31,480 nt of DNA, from assembly GCA_023955225.1 (NCBI GenBank), contig JAGSGJ010000024.1, forward strand, positions 1 to 31,480. Direction: 5' to 3'. The notes under the pieces are model-generated. The model was not told where the DNA came from. It made no database searches and was given only the letters and a program-made list of their open reading frames with translations. Both the position numbers and the translations under genes were made by a program. Below are positions 9,505-17,739 of the stretch, one piece after another (the stretch's first letter is position 1; each line of letters begins with the position of its first letter). The stretch comes from Sulfurovum sp. Its GTDB lineage: Bacteria; Campylobacterota; Campylobacteria; Campylobacterales; Sulfurovaceae.

Positions 9505-12000
9505 TTACACCTTTCTCAATGTTACTGTTTGATATCTAGATTCTCCAAAGAGACCATACACATTATGTGCCGCTTTAAAATCTGGTACTTTTACGATGTC
9601 ACCTTGGATCTTTTCATCCGCAACAACATCTAAAGTAATACTTCCATTTTCAAATACTACTTCTACTTTTTCTCCCAAACTCTCCGCTTTGGCTGTACTT
9701 GCATACAGTGCAAATGTTTCAAAGATCTCGTGAGATTTGTCTGTAAAGTCATTAAACTGTCTAGCAGGGTTACATCTGTAGGCAATCTCACCTTCAAGTG
9801 CTAAACTTTCGTCAAACTTCTCAACTTCCGGCATCTCCGCCTCTACATTACTTACTTCAAGTAAATAACCACGGTTATCTATACCCTGGTTTGTAAAGGT
9901 ATTTGGAAGAGAATCAAATTCTACTGCTTTAAATCCTCTATCTGCTGGAAGTACTGCAGTCCAGTCAATCGTTAACTCTGGCGCACCTACAAGTGCCTTA
10001 ACGATGTCATTTAATTCATATCCAGCATACTCTAAAGCAGCATTGGTAGGAAGTACTCTTTTAGCCATAGATGTCAATGTTCCCTCTTGTTGGTTCATTG
10101 CTGGCATATCTAAATCGCCATTACCAAGAGCTGAAAGTCTAAAGTCACCATTTTCGTTATACCCAACAGTATATCCACTTGCATCATCATCAAGATCACA
10201 GATCAATGCTACACCCAGTGCATTTGACTTTGGCGGTGTCATCACTACATCGATATTACAAGTAGCTTCTATAAGTGCTACAAGTTTAGCCAGGTTCTCT
10301 GCTTTCTCATGGAAATAAAGATCTTCACCCACCATAAGCGAGAAAGCCTCTTTTTTCTTCATCATTTTTTCAAATGCAGCATCAAATTTCTCAGAATCAC
10401 CACCTAGCAAGTTCACTAAACCGTTGATAGTTACTGTGATCTCTTTTTCAACAGTCTCTTTTACTTTTTTAGATACTTCTTCCTCTTCACCAGTCTCTTC
10501 GTTAAGCACCATCTCTTTAACAGTCTTCATGACTTGTTCTTTAACCGTTCTAGTCTCAGAACTTTTAAAGCTTTCAATGTACTCTTTTACATCTGCAGGT
10601 AATTTATCTTTATCTGCAAACAGATCCAAGATAAGATACAATGCTGCTTCTTCAAGACCTGCTTTGTGAACAAATGACTCAACCGTCTTACCAAATGTAG
10701 GGATCAGTGTATCACCTACTGGATGGAAGTAAAGTCCTGCACCTTTATTCAGTTTTTGTACGTTGTTAAACGCATATTTAAGTGCTGGAGAGTCATTTCT
10801 AAGTGCCGCACCCACAGAGATAACAAAATCACTCTTCTTCATAATAGCATCTGTATCCGTAGAATACAAAGAGTTTCCAGAAGCTGCTTCATAATGTCCT
10901 AAGAATTTTTGGAATGCTCTTACCTCTGGATTGTAGAGTTTAAGTCCCATTTTTTCTTTAAGTGTTTGAAGCATCATTGCTTCTTCATTTGTGATCATAG
11001 AGTTAAAACGAACAGTATCTGCTTTTTTGAATGCTTCAAGTGCTGCATTAAACGCTGCTTCATCTTTACTGACACCCTTGTTATCTGCACCTCTGTTTTC
11101 AAAGTCATAAGCAAAACGTGCTGAACCATCTAGTGATACATATGACCACTCATTGGTGATACGATAGATCTTTTCAGATCTGTCTTCAATAGATGTTGGT
11201 TTTACTTCGTAATAAATTTGAGCACCGTCACTTGAGTGTGCTGCAACTGCAGGTACTCTCTTAAGATCCCAAGCATTTGACTGGTAAACAAAGTCACGTG
11301 ATGCAAGTGCTCCTACTGGACATACAGCGACACATTCACCACAATCTGAACAGTTTGTAAACTCTGTACCGTTACTAGGAGCAATAACAGACTTCTGAAG
11401 CTTGTTCCACATAGAGTATGCATCTTTTGGCATACTCTCTTTATAACCCTTGTCAAGATCTGCACCACCTCTTTTTACCGTAGTGATCGCTGCGTCACCT
11501 ATCATGTCTTTACAGACAGTGGTACAACGTTCACATACGATACAAAGACCTGCATCATAGTGTAATACTGAACTCCAGTTCGTCGTTTCTCTTTTTGTAT
11601 CGGGAATCATGTATGATTGTGAATCTACACCTAGTTCAAGTGTATAATTTTGTAACTCACACTCACCACTTTTATCACATACACCACATTGAAGCGGGTG
11701 GTTTACATCGTAAACTTCCATAATCGCTCTACGCTCTTCAAGAATATTTGGTGTATCAGTAGTGATCTCCATACCTTCTTTGGCTTTAGCGTTACATGCA
11801 TAAACTTGTTTTCCATCTGCTTCTACCAGACAAATACGACACGCCAGTGTTGGCGAACATCTTGTCAAGTAACATATAGCTGGGATGAAAACATTGTTGG
11901 CACGAGCAGCATTGAGGATGTACTCGCCTTCTTTTGCTTTGTACTCGACACCATCAATCGAAATTGAGACCATATTATCTACTGTTTGTACTTCACTCAT
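9505..12000 (-). CDS. nuoG: NADH-quinone oxidoreductase subunit G with an extra [4Fe-4S] motif and a charged insertion
   Basis: An 831-residue electron-input subunit. In order: a 2Fe-2S ferredoxin domain (Cys43, 54, 57, 69); the His-ligated 4Fe-4S motif HPLQCGVCDKSGEC (His101, Cys105, 108, 114); CIVCERCTTVC (Cys153, 156, 159, 163); CSDCGECVAVCP (Cys217, 220, 223, 227); then a degenerate molybdopterin-type domain. Textbook NuoG keeps only four cysteines of the last two motifs; all eight are present here, so two clusters are likely. No N7-type cysteine motif follows. Residues about 480-550 are a Lys/Glu-rich insertion absent from the paralog next to it. ATG at 12000 overlaps the end of the upstream paralog gene by 8 nt. 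Confidence 0.95.
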   Translation of the reverse strand: MSEVQTVDNMVSISIDGVEYKAKEGEYILNAARANNVFIPAICYLTRCSPTLACRICLVEADGKQVYACNAKAKEGMEITTDTPNILEERRAIMEVYDVNHPLQCGVCDKSGECELQNYTLELGVDSQSYMIPDTKRETTNWSSVLHYDAGLCIVCERCTTVCKDMIGDAAITTVKRGGADLDKGYKESMPKDAYSMWNKLQKSVIAPSNGTEFTNCSDCGECVAVCPVGALASRDFVYQSNAWDLKRVPAVAAHSSDGAQIYYEVKPTSIEDRSEKIYRITNEWSYVSLDGSARFAYDFENRGADNKGVSKDEAAFNAALEAFKKADTVRFNSMITNEEAMMLQTLKEKMGLKLYNPEVRAFQKFLGHYEAASGNSLYSTDTDAIMKKSDFVISVGAALRNDSPALKYAFNNVQKLNKGAGLYFHPVGDTLIPTFGKTVESFVHKAGLEEAALYLILDLFADKDKLPADVKEYIESFKSSETRTVKEQVMKTVKEMVLNEETGEEEEVSKKVKETVEKEITVTINGLVNLLGGDSEKFDAAFEKMMKKKEAFSLMVGEDLYFHEKAENLAKLVALIEATCNIDVVMTPPKSNALGVALICDLDDDASGYTVGYNENGDFRLSALGNGDLDMPAMNQQEGTLTSMAKRVLPTNAALEYAGYELNDIVKALVGAPELTIDWTAVLPADRGFKAVEFDSLPNTFTNQGIDNRGYLLEVSNVEAEMPEVEKFDESLALEGEIAYRCNPARQFNDFTDKSHEIFETFALYASTAKAESLGEKVEVVFENGSITLDVVADEKIQGDIVKVPDFKAAHNVYGLFGESRYQTVTLRKV

Positions 12001-13366
12001 CGTTGTTTCCTATTTTTTGATTATTTATTTTTTCAAAAGCTAGTCTGCTAAATCTATAGGAGGATATCAAAGAAGCACTTAATTTCATGTCAAAAGTCGG
12101 ATTTAAAGCAATGACTCCCTTCATATATGTATCAATTTTAAACACACGAGTCAACTTAAGCCCCTCAATTTCAAAAGAAATCACATCACCATCTTGTAAT
12201 TTTGTAGCCACGGAAAACTGTTTGGAGCCACTCAATACACCCTCGATTTTTCTCTCTTCTGCTACATATTTTTCAACTTCATACGTATAAATCACTGCAC
12301 CGTCATACACAGGTAAATCATCTATTTCATCCAGTGTAAAGTCCCTTATTTGCTCTTGAGGTATCAATTTATAAATACAAGGCTTCTTTATGTCATCTTC
12401 ACAAAATTTTTGGAAACCTTTATCTTGAGGCAATTGATTGCTGTAGTCTATGAGGTTTTTAGTATCTAGTCCTAAATCATGGGAAATGGTGTTTAATCCA
12501 GCTGCATCCAAGGTAAGCATATCCTCATTCACATACACACATTTATCTACATTTACATACGTACCTTCTTTACAACTTTTGTAGCTAACACATCGTCCTT
12601 GAGGCACATCATCAAGGTCACAAATCAATGCAATACCTAAGGCATTTTGTACAGGTGGTACACACAAAACATGCATGCCTGCATAGCGTTCCAGAAGTGC
12701 TATTAGCTTTGCTATTTGTCCTGCTTTTGGATGGGTATACAAATCACTACCTATGATCAATGATATTACCGTTTTCTCGCCTATGAGACTATACATCGAT
12801 TCAAGTTCTTCTTCTCCCACATTACTTTCCGCACTAAGATACCCAATATCAAGATCTTCTAAAATATCTTTTATCTCTTCAGGCACCTCTTTGTCTTCCA
12901 ATAATGTATGTGCCAATAACGCAGCTACACCTTCTTCACTTCCTACTTCGTATTTTATAAATTGTGTTATGCTAGGTTGTAGTGTTAGATCTTCTATAGG
13001 ATGCATATAAACAAATTTCGCCTTTTTTTCTTCTACTATTTGACGAACTGAGGATAGAGGTTCTGTTTCCTCATGCTTAAACCATGCACCAAAAGATATC
13101 ACGACTTTAGAAGTAGCCAAAGTATGTAAATCCCCCTCGAAAATATGATACCCGCTACTGCTACCATACGCTTTCATAAAGTCCTGATACGCCTTTGCCT
13201 CAGAACATATCAACTTCGTGCCATACTTCTCTTTACGTGATTGAAAAACAAGTGCTTCTTCATTTGTAATATCTACTGAAAAAACGATACTGTCAGCATC
13301 TTTAAAACTTTTTATGGTTTCTTCAAAATTCTCTTTTTGATTTTCATCTTTGTTTTTCACTATCAT
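11993..13366 (-). CDS. NuoG-like paralog without Fe-S domains, in the NuoF position
   Basis: A 457-residue protein aligning along residues 13-260 with NuoG residues 313-610 of the next gene. Matching blocks include TNEEA, PPxxNALGxALICDLDD, and a GxDLYxHxKAxxxAKLxALxE stretch. It lacks the 2Fe-2S and 4Fe-4S domains; its few cysteines form no cluster motif. It lies where nuoF stands in other bacteria, where Campylobacter and Helicobacter have a lineage-specific gene (Cj1574c/HP1265 position). It probably arose by duplication of the nuoG C-terminal region and is likely a structural part of the input module; this role is inferred. The ATG at 13366 has a GGAAGAG Shine-Dalgarno. The gene overlaps nuoG by 8 nt. 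Confidence 0.85.
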   Translation of the reverse strand: MIVKNKDENQKENFEETIKSFKDADSIVFSVDITNEEALVFQSRKEKYGTKLICSEAKAYQDFMKAYGSSSGYHIFEGDLHTLATSKVVISFGAWFKHEETEPLSSVRQIVEEKKAKFVYMHPIEDLTLQPSITQFIKYEVGSEEGVAALLAHTLLEDKEVPEEIKDILEDLDIGYLSAESNVGEEELESMYSLIGEKTVISLIIGSDLYTHPKAGQIAKLIALLERYAGMHVLCVPPVQNALGIALICDLDDVPQGRCVSYKSCKEGTYVNVDKCVYVNEDMLTLDAAGLNTISHDLGLDTKNLIDYSNQLPQDKGFQKFCEDDIKKPCIYKLIPQEQIRDFTLDEIDDLPVYDGAVIYTYEVEKYVAEERKIEGVLSGSKQFSVATKLQDGDVISFEIEGLKLTRVFKIDTYMKGVIALNPTFDMKLSASLISSYRFSRLAFEKINNQKIGNNDE

Positions 13367-13668
13367 CTCTTCCTTGTGCTGATCTTACGTTCATTTATGA
13401 CTTAAACAATACTATGATTATCTGTTCTATAAATGTCTTTATTAATTTTAATAGAAAACAAATTAAAAAAGCGAGTACTGTGTAAGAAAGTATCTTCATC
13501 GTTTATGTTTGTGGTGATAAATATCTATTTTTCTCCTCATTGCATATAAATATGTTACATTAGGGCACAATACTACTATCACTTATGAAAATTATAATTT
13601 TTATACATAATTTTATACCTATCTATGTTAAAGTTCATTCAAAATATATGTAACATAAAGGATATAAA
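13367..13668. promoter_or_regulatory. Divergent intergenic region between the nuoG-block and fqrB
   Basis: 302 very AT-rich bases between two diverging genes must contain both promoters if the second nuo block is transcribed separately. Visible elements are a 10-bp inverted repeat TATGTTACAT (13551-13560) and ATGTAACATA (13648-13657), an 8-bp dyad AAAATTAT/ATAATTTT (13588-13595 and 13607-13614), and an AAGGA Shine-Dalgarno for fqrB. Several TATA-like hexamers are present, but no single promoter stands out. A weak 34-codon ORF lies on the minus strand. Confidence 0.5.
13395..13499 (-). CDS. Possible 34-aa hydrophobic peptide (uncertain)
   Basis: An ATG-started frame of 34 codons ending 28 nt before the NuoG-like paralog start. 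The product, starting MKILSYTVLAFLICFLLKLI, is strongly hydrophobic with scattered lysines and could be a small membrane peptide. No Shine-Dalgarno stands at the proper distance, and AT-rich DNA easily gives such peptides, so it may be chance. No homology recognised. Confidence 0.2.
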   Translation of the reverse strand: MKILSYTVLAFLICFLLKLIKTFIEQIIIVLFKS

Positions 13669-14685
13669 ATGATTCAAGAAGATGGAAAAGTAGTAGATAT
13701 TGCAATTATTGGAGCAGGTCCTGGCGGTATGGCATGTGCTATTGAAGCAAACCTTGCCGGCATCGACAACATCGTTGTTATAGACAAAGCACCTCACCAC
13801 AATGACATGATTCACAAGTTTTACAAAAAAGGTAAACGTGTTGATAAAGACTGGATGGGTATCAAGTTTGAATTCACAGGTAACGTTTCATTTGATGAGT
13901 GTTCTAAAGAAGAATACATCCAACAAATGGATGATAAACTAAACGCTGCTGGTGTACTTGGCACATTTGAGTATAACCATGAGATCAAAAAAGTTACTAA
14001 GGGTGAAGATGGCCTTTTCACAATGATTTTTGATAGTGATGCGACATCTGAAGGTGTTGAAACTATGAAAGCTAGAAACGTTATCCTTTCAGTAGGTCGT
14101 ATGGGTAAGCCAAACAAGCCTCGTTATAAATTCGGAAGAGAACTTAAAGATGTTCTAAACTTCAACCTTTCAAAAGTTAAAAACGGCGAGCATGTTATGA
14201 TCGTTGGTGGTGGTGATACTGCGGGTGAGTACGCTTATGGTTTAGTGGAATTAGAAGACATGGAAGATTGTGTTGTAACGCTTAACTACCGTAAAGCTGA
14301 AATTACACGTATGAATCCTACTAACACTGAAATGTGTAACAAGTACCTTGACAATGGCAAGATCCTTAATAAAATGGGTGTAGATGTTGAGAGTGTAGAG
14401 CCTTCACCAGCTGGTAAAATCCAAGTAAACTTTACAGATGGAACAAATGCTGAGTACGATAGAGCTGTTTACGCACTTGGTGGAACAACTCCAAAAGATA
14501 TCCTTGTAAACTCTGGTGTTAAAACTGGTGAATGGGATGTTCCTGTATTCGATGAAAATACATTTGAAACAAATGTAGAAGGTCTTTATACAATTGGTGA
14601 CGTTGTAACAGATCAAGGTAGTATTGCACTTGCATTCAACCATGCTAGTGATGCAGTAAAAGATATCGTTTCTAAACTTAAATAA
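13669..14685 (+). CDS. fqrB: FqrB-type flavodoxin (ferredoxin):NAD(P)H oxidoreductase, FAD-dependent
   Basis: A 338-residue two-domain flavoprotein of the thioredoxin reductase fold. FAD-binding GAGPGG lies at residues 15-20, the NAD(P) loop GGGDTAGE at 180-187, and the C-terminal FAD motif GLYTIGDV at 305-312. The redox CxxC of thioredoxin reductases is absent. The stretches KFYKKGKRVDKDW and LNYRKAEITR agree with H. pylori HP1164 and C. jejuni Cj0559 (flavodoxin:quinone reductase FqrB) as I remember them. Basic residues after the second Rossmann strand (Arg208, Lys209) suggest NADPH. FqrB moves electrons between NADPH and flavodoxin. It sits on the plus strand inside the nuo cluster, between the nuoE-position gene and the NuoG paralog. 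Start: ATG with AAGGA. Confidence 0.85.
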   Translation: MIQEDGKVVDIAIIGAGPGGMACAIEANLAGIDNIVVIDKAPHHNDMIHKFYKKGKRVDKDWMGIKFEFTGNVSFDECSKEEYIQQMDDKLNAAGVLGTFEYNHEIKKVTKGEDGLFTMIFDSDATSEGVETMKARNVILSVGRMGKPNKPRYKFGRELKDVLNFNLSKVKNGEHVMIVGGGDTAGEYAYGLVELEDMEDCVVTLNYRKAEITRMNPTNTEMCNKYLDNGKILNKMGVDVESVEPSPAGKIQVNFTDGTNAEYDRAVYALGGTTPKDILVNSGVKTGEWDVPVFDENTFETNVEGLYTIGDVVTDQGSIALAFNHASDAVKDIVSKLK

Positions 14686-14696
14686 TCCCTAAGACA

Positions 14697-14732
14697 TATA
14701 CCATACTCTATTGGAATTTAGAGTATGGTATA
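14697..14732. terminator. Strong hairpin after fqrB, 14-bp stem
   Basis: TATACCATACTCTA, loop TTGGAATT, TAGAGTATGGTATA form a perfect 14-bp stem 11 nt past the fqrB stop, followed on the plus strand by a T-rich run (CGTTTTACTTTTC). It lies between the convergent ends of fqrB and the nuoE-position gene and probably ends transcription of fqrB; it may also act on the opposite strand. Confidence 0.75.
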
Positions 14733-14803
14733 CTCTCACGTTTTACTTTTCTACTTAACACTAATAAAATAATTGATTTTCTAGATAATAATGTATGGGA
14801 TTT

Positions 14804-14834
14804 TGCAGATACAAGTATCTATACTTGATCTGCA
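14804..14834. terminator. Imperfect hairpin after the nuoE-position gene
   Basis: TGCAGAT-A-CAAGTA, loop TCTA, TACTTGATCTGCA pair as a 13-bp stem with one bulged A, 18 nt beyond the stop of the small nuo gene (minus strand). It could end the nuoABCD-containing transcript before fqrB. No T-tract follows on the minus strand, so termination is less certain. Confidence 0.5.
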
Positions 14835-14852
14835 CAGAAGAGATAAAGAGGT

Positions 14853-15167
14853 TTACGCTTCTTCTGTTGTTTCTGCAGTATTTTCAGCTTCTTGCATTGC
14901 TTTAGCCAATGCATCTTTACGTTCATTTTTTGTCTCGTCACTTACTTTCTTAACAACCACAGTCCAATCAACTTCATTAAACTTCAATGAGTTCATCAAA
15001 TCATGACCTGTAGCCTTAATCACATCAGCAGATTTTTGAATAGAAGAGTAATCTCCTACTTCAAACATAAAAATACCTACTTCATCAACTTGAATACCTT
15101 TGTCAATAAGCTCAACCATTCTGTCGTAAAAATCGTCTTTTAAGTCTCTTAAATCATATCTTTTCAT
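14853..15167 (-). CDS. Small complex I-associated protein in the NuoE position (HP1264/Cj1575c-like)
   Basis: A 104-residue soluble protein without cysteines, so it cannot carry the 2Fe-2S cluster of true NuoE. The opening MKRYDLRDLKD and the stretches GIFMFEVGDYSSIQKSA, GHDLMNSLKFNEVDWTVVV match, from memory, the small protein that replaces NuoE in Helicobacter (HP1264) and Campylobacter (Cj1575c). The last 30 residues are an Ala/Glu/Lys-rich tail. It starts 9 nt after nuoD with a perfect AAGGAGA Shine-Dalgarno that overlaps the nuoD stop. A role in docking the electron donor or in the input module is inferred. Confidence 0.85.
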   Translation of the reverse strand: MKRYDLRDLKDDFYDRMVELIDKGIQVDEVGIFMFEVGDYSSIQKSADVIKATGHDLMNSLKFNEVDWTVVVKKVSDETKNERKDALAKAMQEAENTAETTEEA

Positions 15168-15176
15168 GGGGTCTCC

Positions 15177-16406
15177 TTATCTGTCAACTTCACCGAATAC
15201 GATGTTGGTAGTACCAATGATCGTAACGACGTCTGCAATATATGTACCAACAAGAAGCTTTTGAAGGAGTCCTGTATGGAAGAAACTTGGTGCTCTACAC
15301 TTAAGTCTATAAGCATAGGGTTCACCCTCTGATTTGATGTAGAAACCAAGTTCACCTTTTGGTGATTCAGTTGGAACATATACTTCACCTTTTGGTGGTC
15401 TCATACCTTGAGTTACAAGTACAAAATGCTGCATCAATGCATAGTTTTGTGTCATGATCTCTTCTTTTGGTGCTGATATATACTGTGGTGCATGCGCCAT
15501 CAATTGAGGCTCAGTTTCAGCATACATAGGGATAAGTTGTCTAATGATACGCGTAGATTGTTGCATCTCTGCCATATAAAGTCTAAAACGACCATAAGAG
15601 TCACATCTGTCACTCACTGGAATATCGAAGTCTAACTCAGAGTAAAGTTCATACGGCTCTTCTTTTCTGATGTCATACTTCACACCAGAACCTCTAAGCA
15701 TAGGACCTGTACAACCCCAAGAGAGTGCATCTTCAGCAGAGATAACCCCTACATCTTCAAGACGCATTTTCCAGATACGGTTTTCATTAAGCAGTGCACC
15801 ATACGTATGTTCTACTTCATGGTCAACTTTATCACAGAATGCAGCTGCATTTTCTAACCAACCCGCAGGCAGGTCAAGAGGTACACCCCCGATACGTACA
15901 GCAGAGTGAGTCAATCTCGCTCCACAGTAGTCTTCCATAAGGTCCATTGCAAACTCACGTTCACGGAACGCATAAAGGAATACTGACATCGCACCAACAT
16001 CCAGTGCATGCGTTGCTACAAAGAACAAGTGAGAAATGATACGGTTAAGCTCAAGTAAGATCGTTCTGATCACCTGTGCACGTCTAGGTGCTTCTACACC
16101 GATCAGTTTCTCTACAGCCAATGCATATGCATAGTTGTTAGATGTTGACGCGATATAGTCAAGTCTGTCTGTCGTTGGTAAGAACTCGTTGTATGTCATG
16201 TTCTCAGCCATTTTTTCGATACCTCTGTGAAGGTAACCGATATCCGGATAGGCTTTTACTACTTGTTCACCGTCAAGCTCAAGCACAAGTCTTAACTGAC
16301 CGTGTGCTGAAGGGTGCTGAGGACCAAAGTTGATAACCATTGTGTTGTCGTCACGCTCAAAATTGAGGTTTTCAAAAAATGGTGATAATTTATTAGCTAC
16401 TTGCAT
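15177..16406 (-). CDS. nuoD: NADH-quinone oxidoreductase subunit D
   Basis: A 409-residue subunit, related to hydrogenase large subunits, that builds the quinone-reducing site. GPQHPSAHG is at residues 28-36; GYLHRGIEK, the ENRIWKMR stretch, and the C-terminal FGEVDR are all intact. The hydrogenase nickel cysteines are absent as expected for complex I. It follows nuoC by 8 nt, with AGGGGC as Shine-Dalgarno. Confidence 0.97.
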   Translation of the reverse strand: MQVANKLSPFFENLNFERDDNTMVINFGPQHPSAHGQLRLVLELDGEQVVKAYPDIGYLHRGIEKMAENMTYNEFLPTTDRLDYIASTSNNYAYALAVEKLIGVEAPRRAQVIRTILLELNRIISHLFFVATHALDVGAMSVFLYAFREREFAMDLMEDYCGARLTHSAVRIGGVPLDLPAGWLENAAAFCDKVDHEVEHTYGALLNENRIWKMRLEDVGVISAEDALSWGCTGPMLRGSGVKYDIRKEEPYELYSELDFDIPVSDRCDSYGRFRLYMAEMQQSTRIIRQLIPMYAETEPQLMAHAPQYISAPKEEIMTQNYALMQHFVLVTQGMRPPKGEVYVPTESPKGELGFYIKSEGEPYAYRLKCRAPSFFHTGLLQKLLVGTYIADVVTIIGTTNIVFGEVDR

Positions 16407-16414
16407 CGGCGCCC

Positions 16415-17197
16415 CTATCTTCTTTCGTCTAATTGCTTAGACCCTTTTTTATTATAGTCAACCAAGAATGTTTCACTATATTCAATTTCCTGTTCTGTTT
16501 CACCTTCAGAGATATCTGCACCGAACGGTACTTCATATCCTACTCTTGAGAAACGTTTTGTATCGTGTCTGTCCACTTTAGCAGGGTCTCTATTTTCAGG
16601 ACCGATAATATCTCTGTACTCTTTTCCAAAGATCTTATCTACTTCATACCATGAAGCAAACTCATCTCCATGTAAAGGATATGTTTTAAGTAAAGGATGT
16701 CCTTCCCAGTCATCAGGCATGAGGATACGCTTAAGGAACGGGTGGTTGTTTACTTTGATACCGAACATATCAAACATTTCACGCTCTGCAAAGTTTGCAG
16801 ACTTGAAAAGAGGTTCAACACTTTCAATCGCTTCACCATTTTTAATACGACATACGACTCTTACTCTTTTTGCTTCATTGACATTAAGAAGTTGGTAAAA
16901 AAGTTCAAATTCTCCGTCTTGTGCCAAGTAATCTACAGCAGACTGCTCAGAACACTGTGTATAGCCACACGTCTCTTTAAGTGTTTTAAGTACAGAAAAG
17001 TTTGTTGTTGCATCAATATGTACAACCAATTGTCCTATTTCAACATATGATTCTTTAGCCAAATCTCCCAATGCAGTCACTACTGCTGCGAAATGCTCAT
17101 CTTCTACTTCACTTCTTGGTACACGTGGTGCAACCCAAAATCTATCTGTATAGTATGACTTCCCTTGAACGTTATCTTTTGGTACGTATTTTCTCAT
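16415..17197 (-). CDS. nuoC: NADH-quinone oxidoreductase subunit C
   Basis: A 260-residue peripheral-arm subunit. The family signature EREMFDMFGI followed by HPFLKRILMPDDWEGHPLLK and YPL is in the middle, and an acidic/basic extension of about 70 residues follows. It supports the NuoD-NuoB-NuoI path and carries no cofactor. Its start codon shares one base with the nuoB stop. Confidence 0.96.
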   Translation of the reverse strand: MRKYVPKDNVQGKSYYTDRFWVAPRVPRSEVEDEHFAAVVTALGDLAKESYVEIGQLVVHIDATTNFSVLKTLKETCGYTQCSEQSAVDYLAQDGEFELFYQLLNVNEAKRVRVVCRIKNGEAIESVEPLFKSANFAEREMFDMFGIKVNNHPFLKRILMPDDWEGHPLLKTYPLHGDEFASWYEVDKIFGKEYRDIIGPENRDPAKVDRHDTKRFSRVGYEVPFGADISEGETEQEIEYSETFLVDYNKKGSKQLDERR

Positions 17198-17739
17198 TAG
17201 ATCAACCTCGCTCTTTTACCCGTTTGCGTAGTTAAGTCTTGCTTTGTATTTTTCTTCATATCTGCAGACTCTTTACGTATTTTCTTTTGAAGCATCATAA
17301 GCGCATACTGAAGTGTTTCAGGTCTTGGTGCACATCCTGGAAGATAAATATCTACAGGAATGATACGGTCAACACCTTGTACTGTTGCATAGGTGTTGAA
17401 CATACCACCGGTATTTGCACATGAACCCATAGAGATCACCCATTTAGGCTCTGTCATCTGGTCATACAGTCTTCTGGCAAACTCAGAGTGCTTTTTAGAA
17501 AGTGTTCCTGCCAGGATCATGACATCTGCTTGTCTTGGAGAAGCTCTAAAGATAGTTCCCATTCTATCGAAATCGTAGCGTGAAGCTCCCGATGCCATCA
17601 TTTCAATCGCACAACATGCGAGTCCATAAGTAAGCGGCCAAAGTGAATTTGAACGCCCCCAGTTTACGAGTTTGTCTACCGAAGTCAATGCTATCGGTAA
17701 GCCAGCTGCGCTAGCGTAGTTTACTTGATGCTGTGCCAT
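17197..17739 (-). CDS. nuoB: NADH-quinone oxidoreductase subunit B
   Basis: A 180-residue subunit carrying the terminal [4Fe-4S] cluster N2 next to the quinone. The tandem cysteines Cys42-Cys43 (GLACCAIEM), Cys107 (SMGSC) and Cys136 (LPGCAPRP) are all present. A basic tail of about 25 residues follows the core. Its start lies inside the end of nuoA (19-nt overlap). Confidence 0.97.
   Translation of the reverse strand: MAQHQVNYASAAGLPIALTSVDKLVNWGRSNSLWPLTYGLACCAIEMMASGASRYDFDRMGTIFRASPRQADVMILAGTLSKKHSEFARRLYDQMTEPKWVISMGSCANTGGMFNTYATVQGVDRIIPVDIYLPGCAPRPETLQYALMMLQKKIRKESADMKKNTKQDLTTQTGKRARLI

Noticed and set aside
13414..13485. 23-codon plus-strand ORF between NuoG-like gene and fqrB
   Set aside because: No ribosome site and AT-biased composition; nothing supports translation.
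13669..14685. Annotation as thioredoxin reductase
   Set aside because: The CxxC redox pair is missing between the two dinucleotide-binding motifs, and the sequence fits FqrB better.
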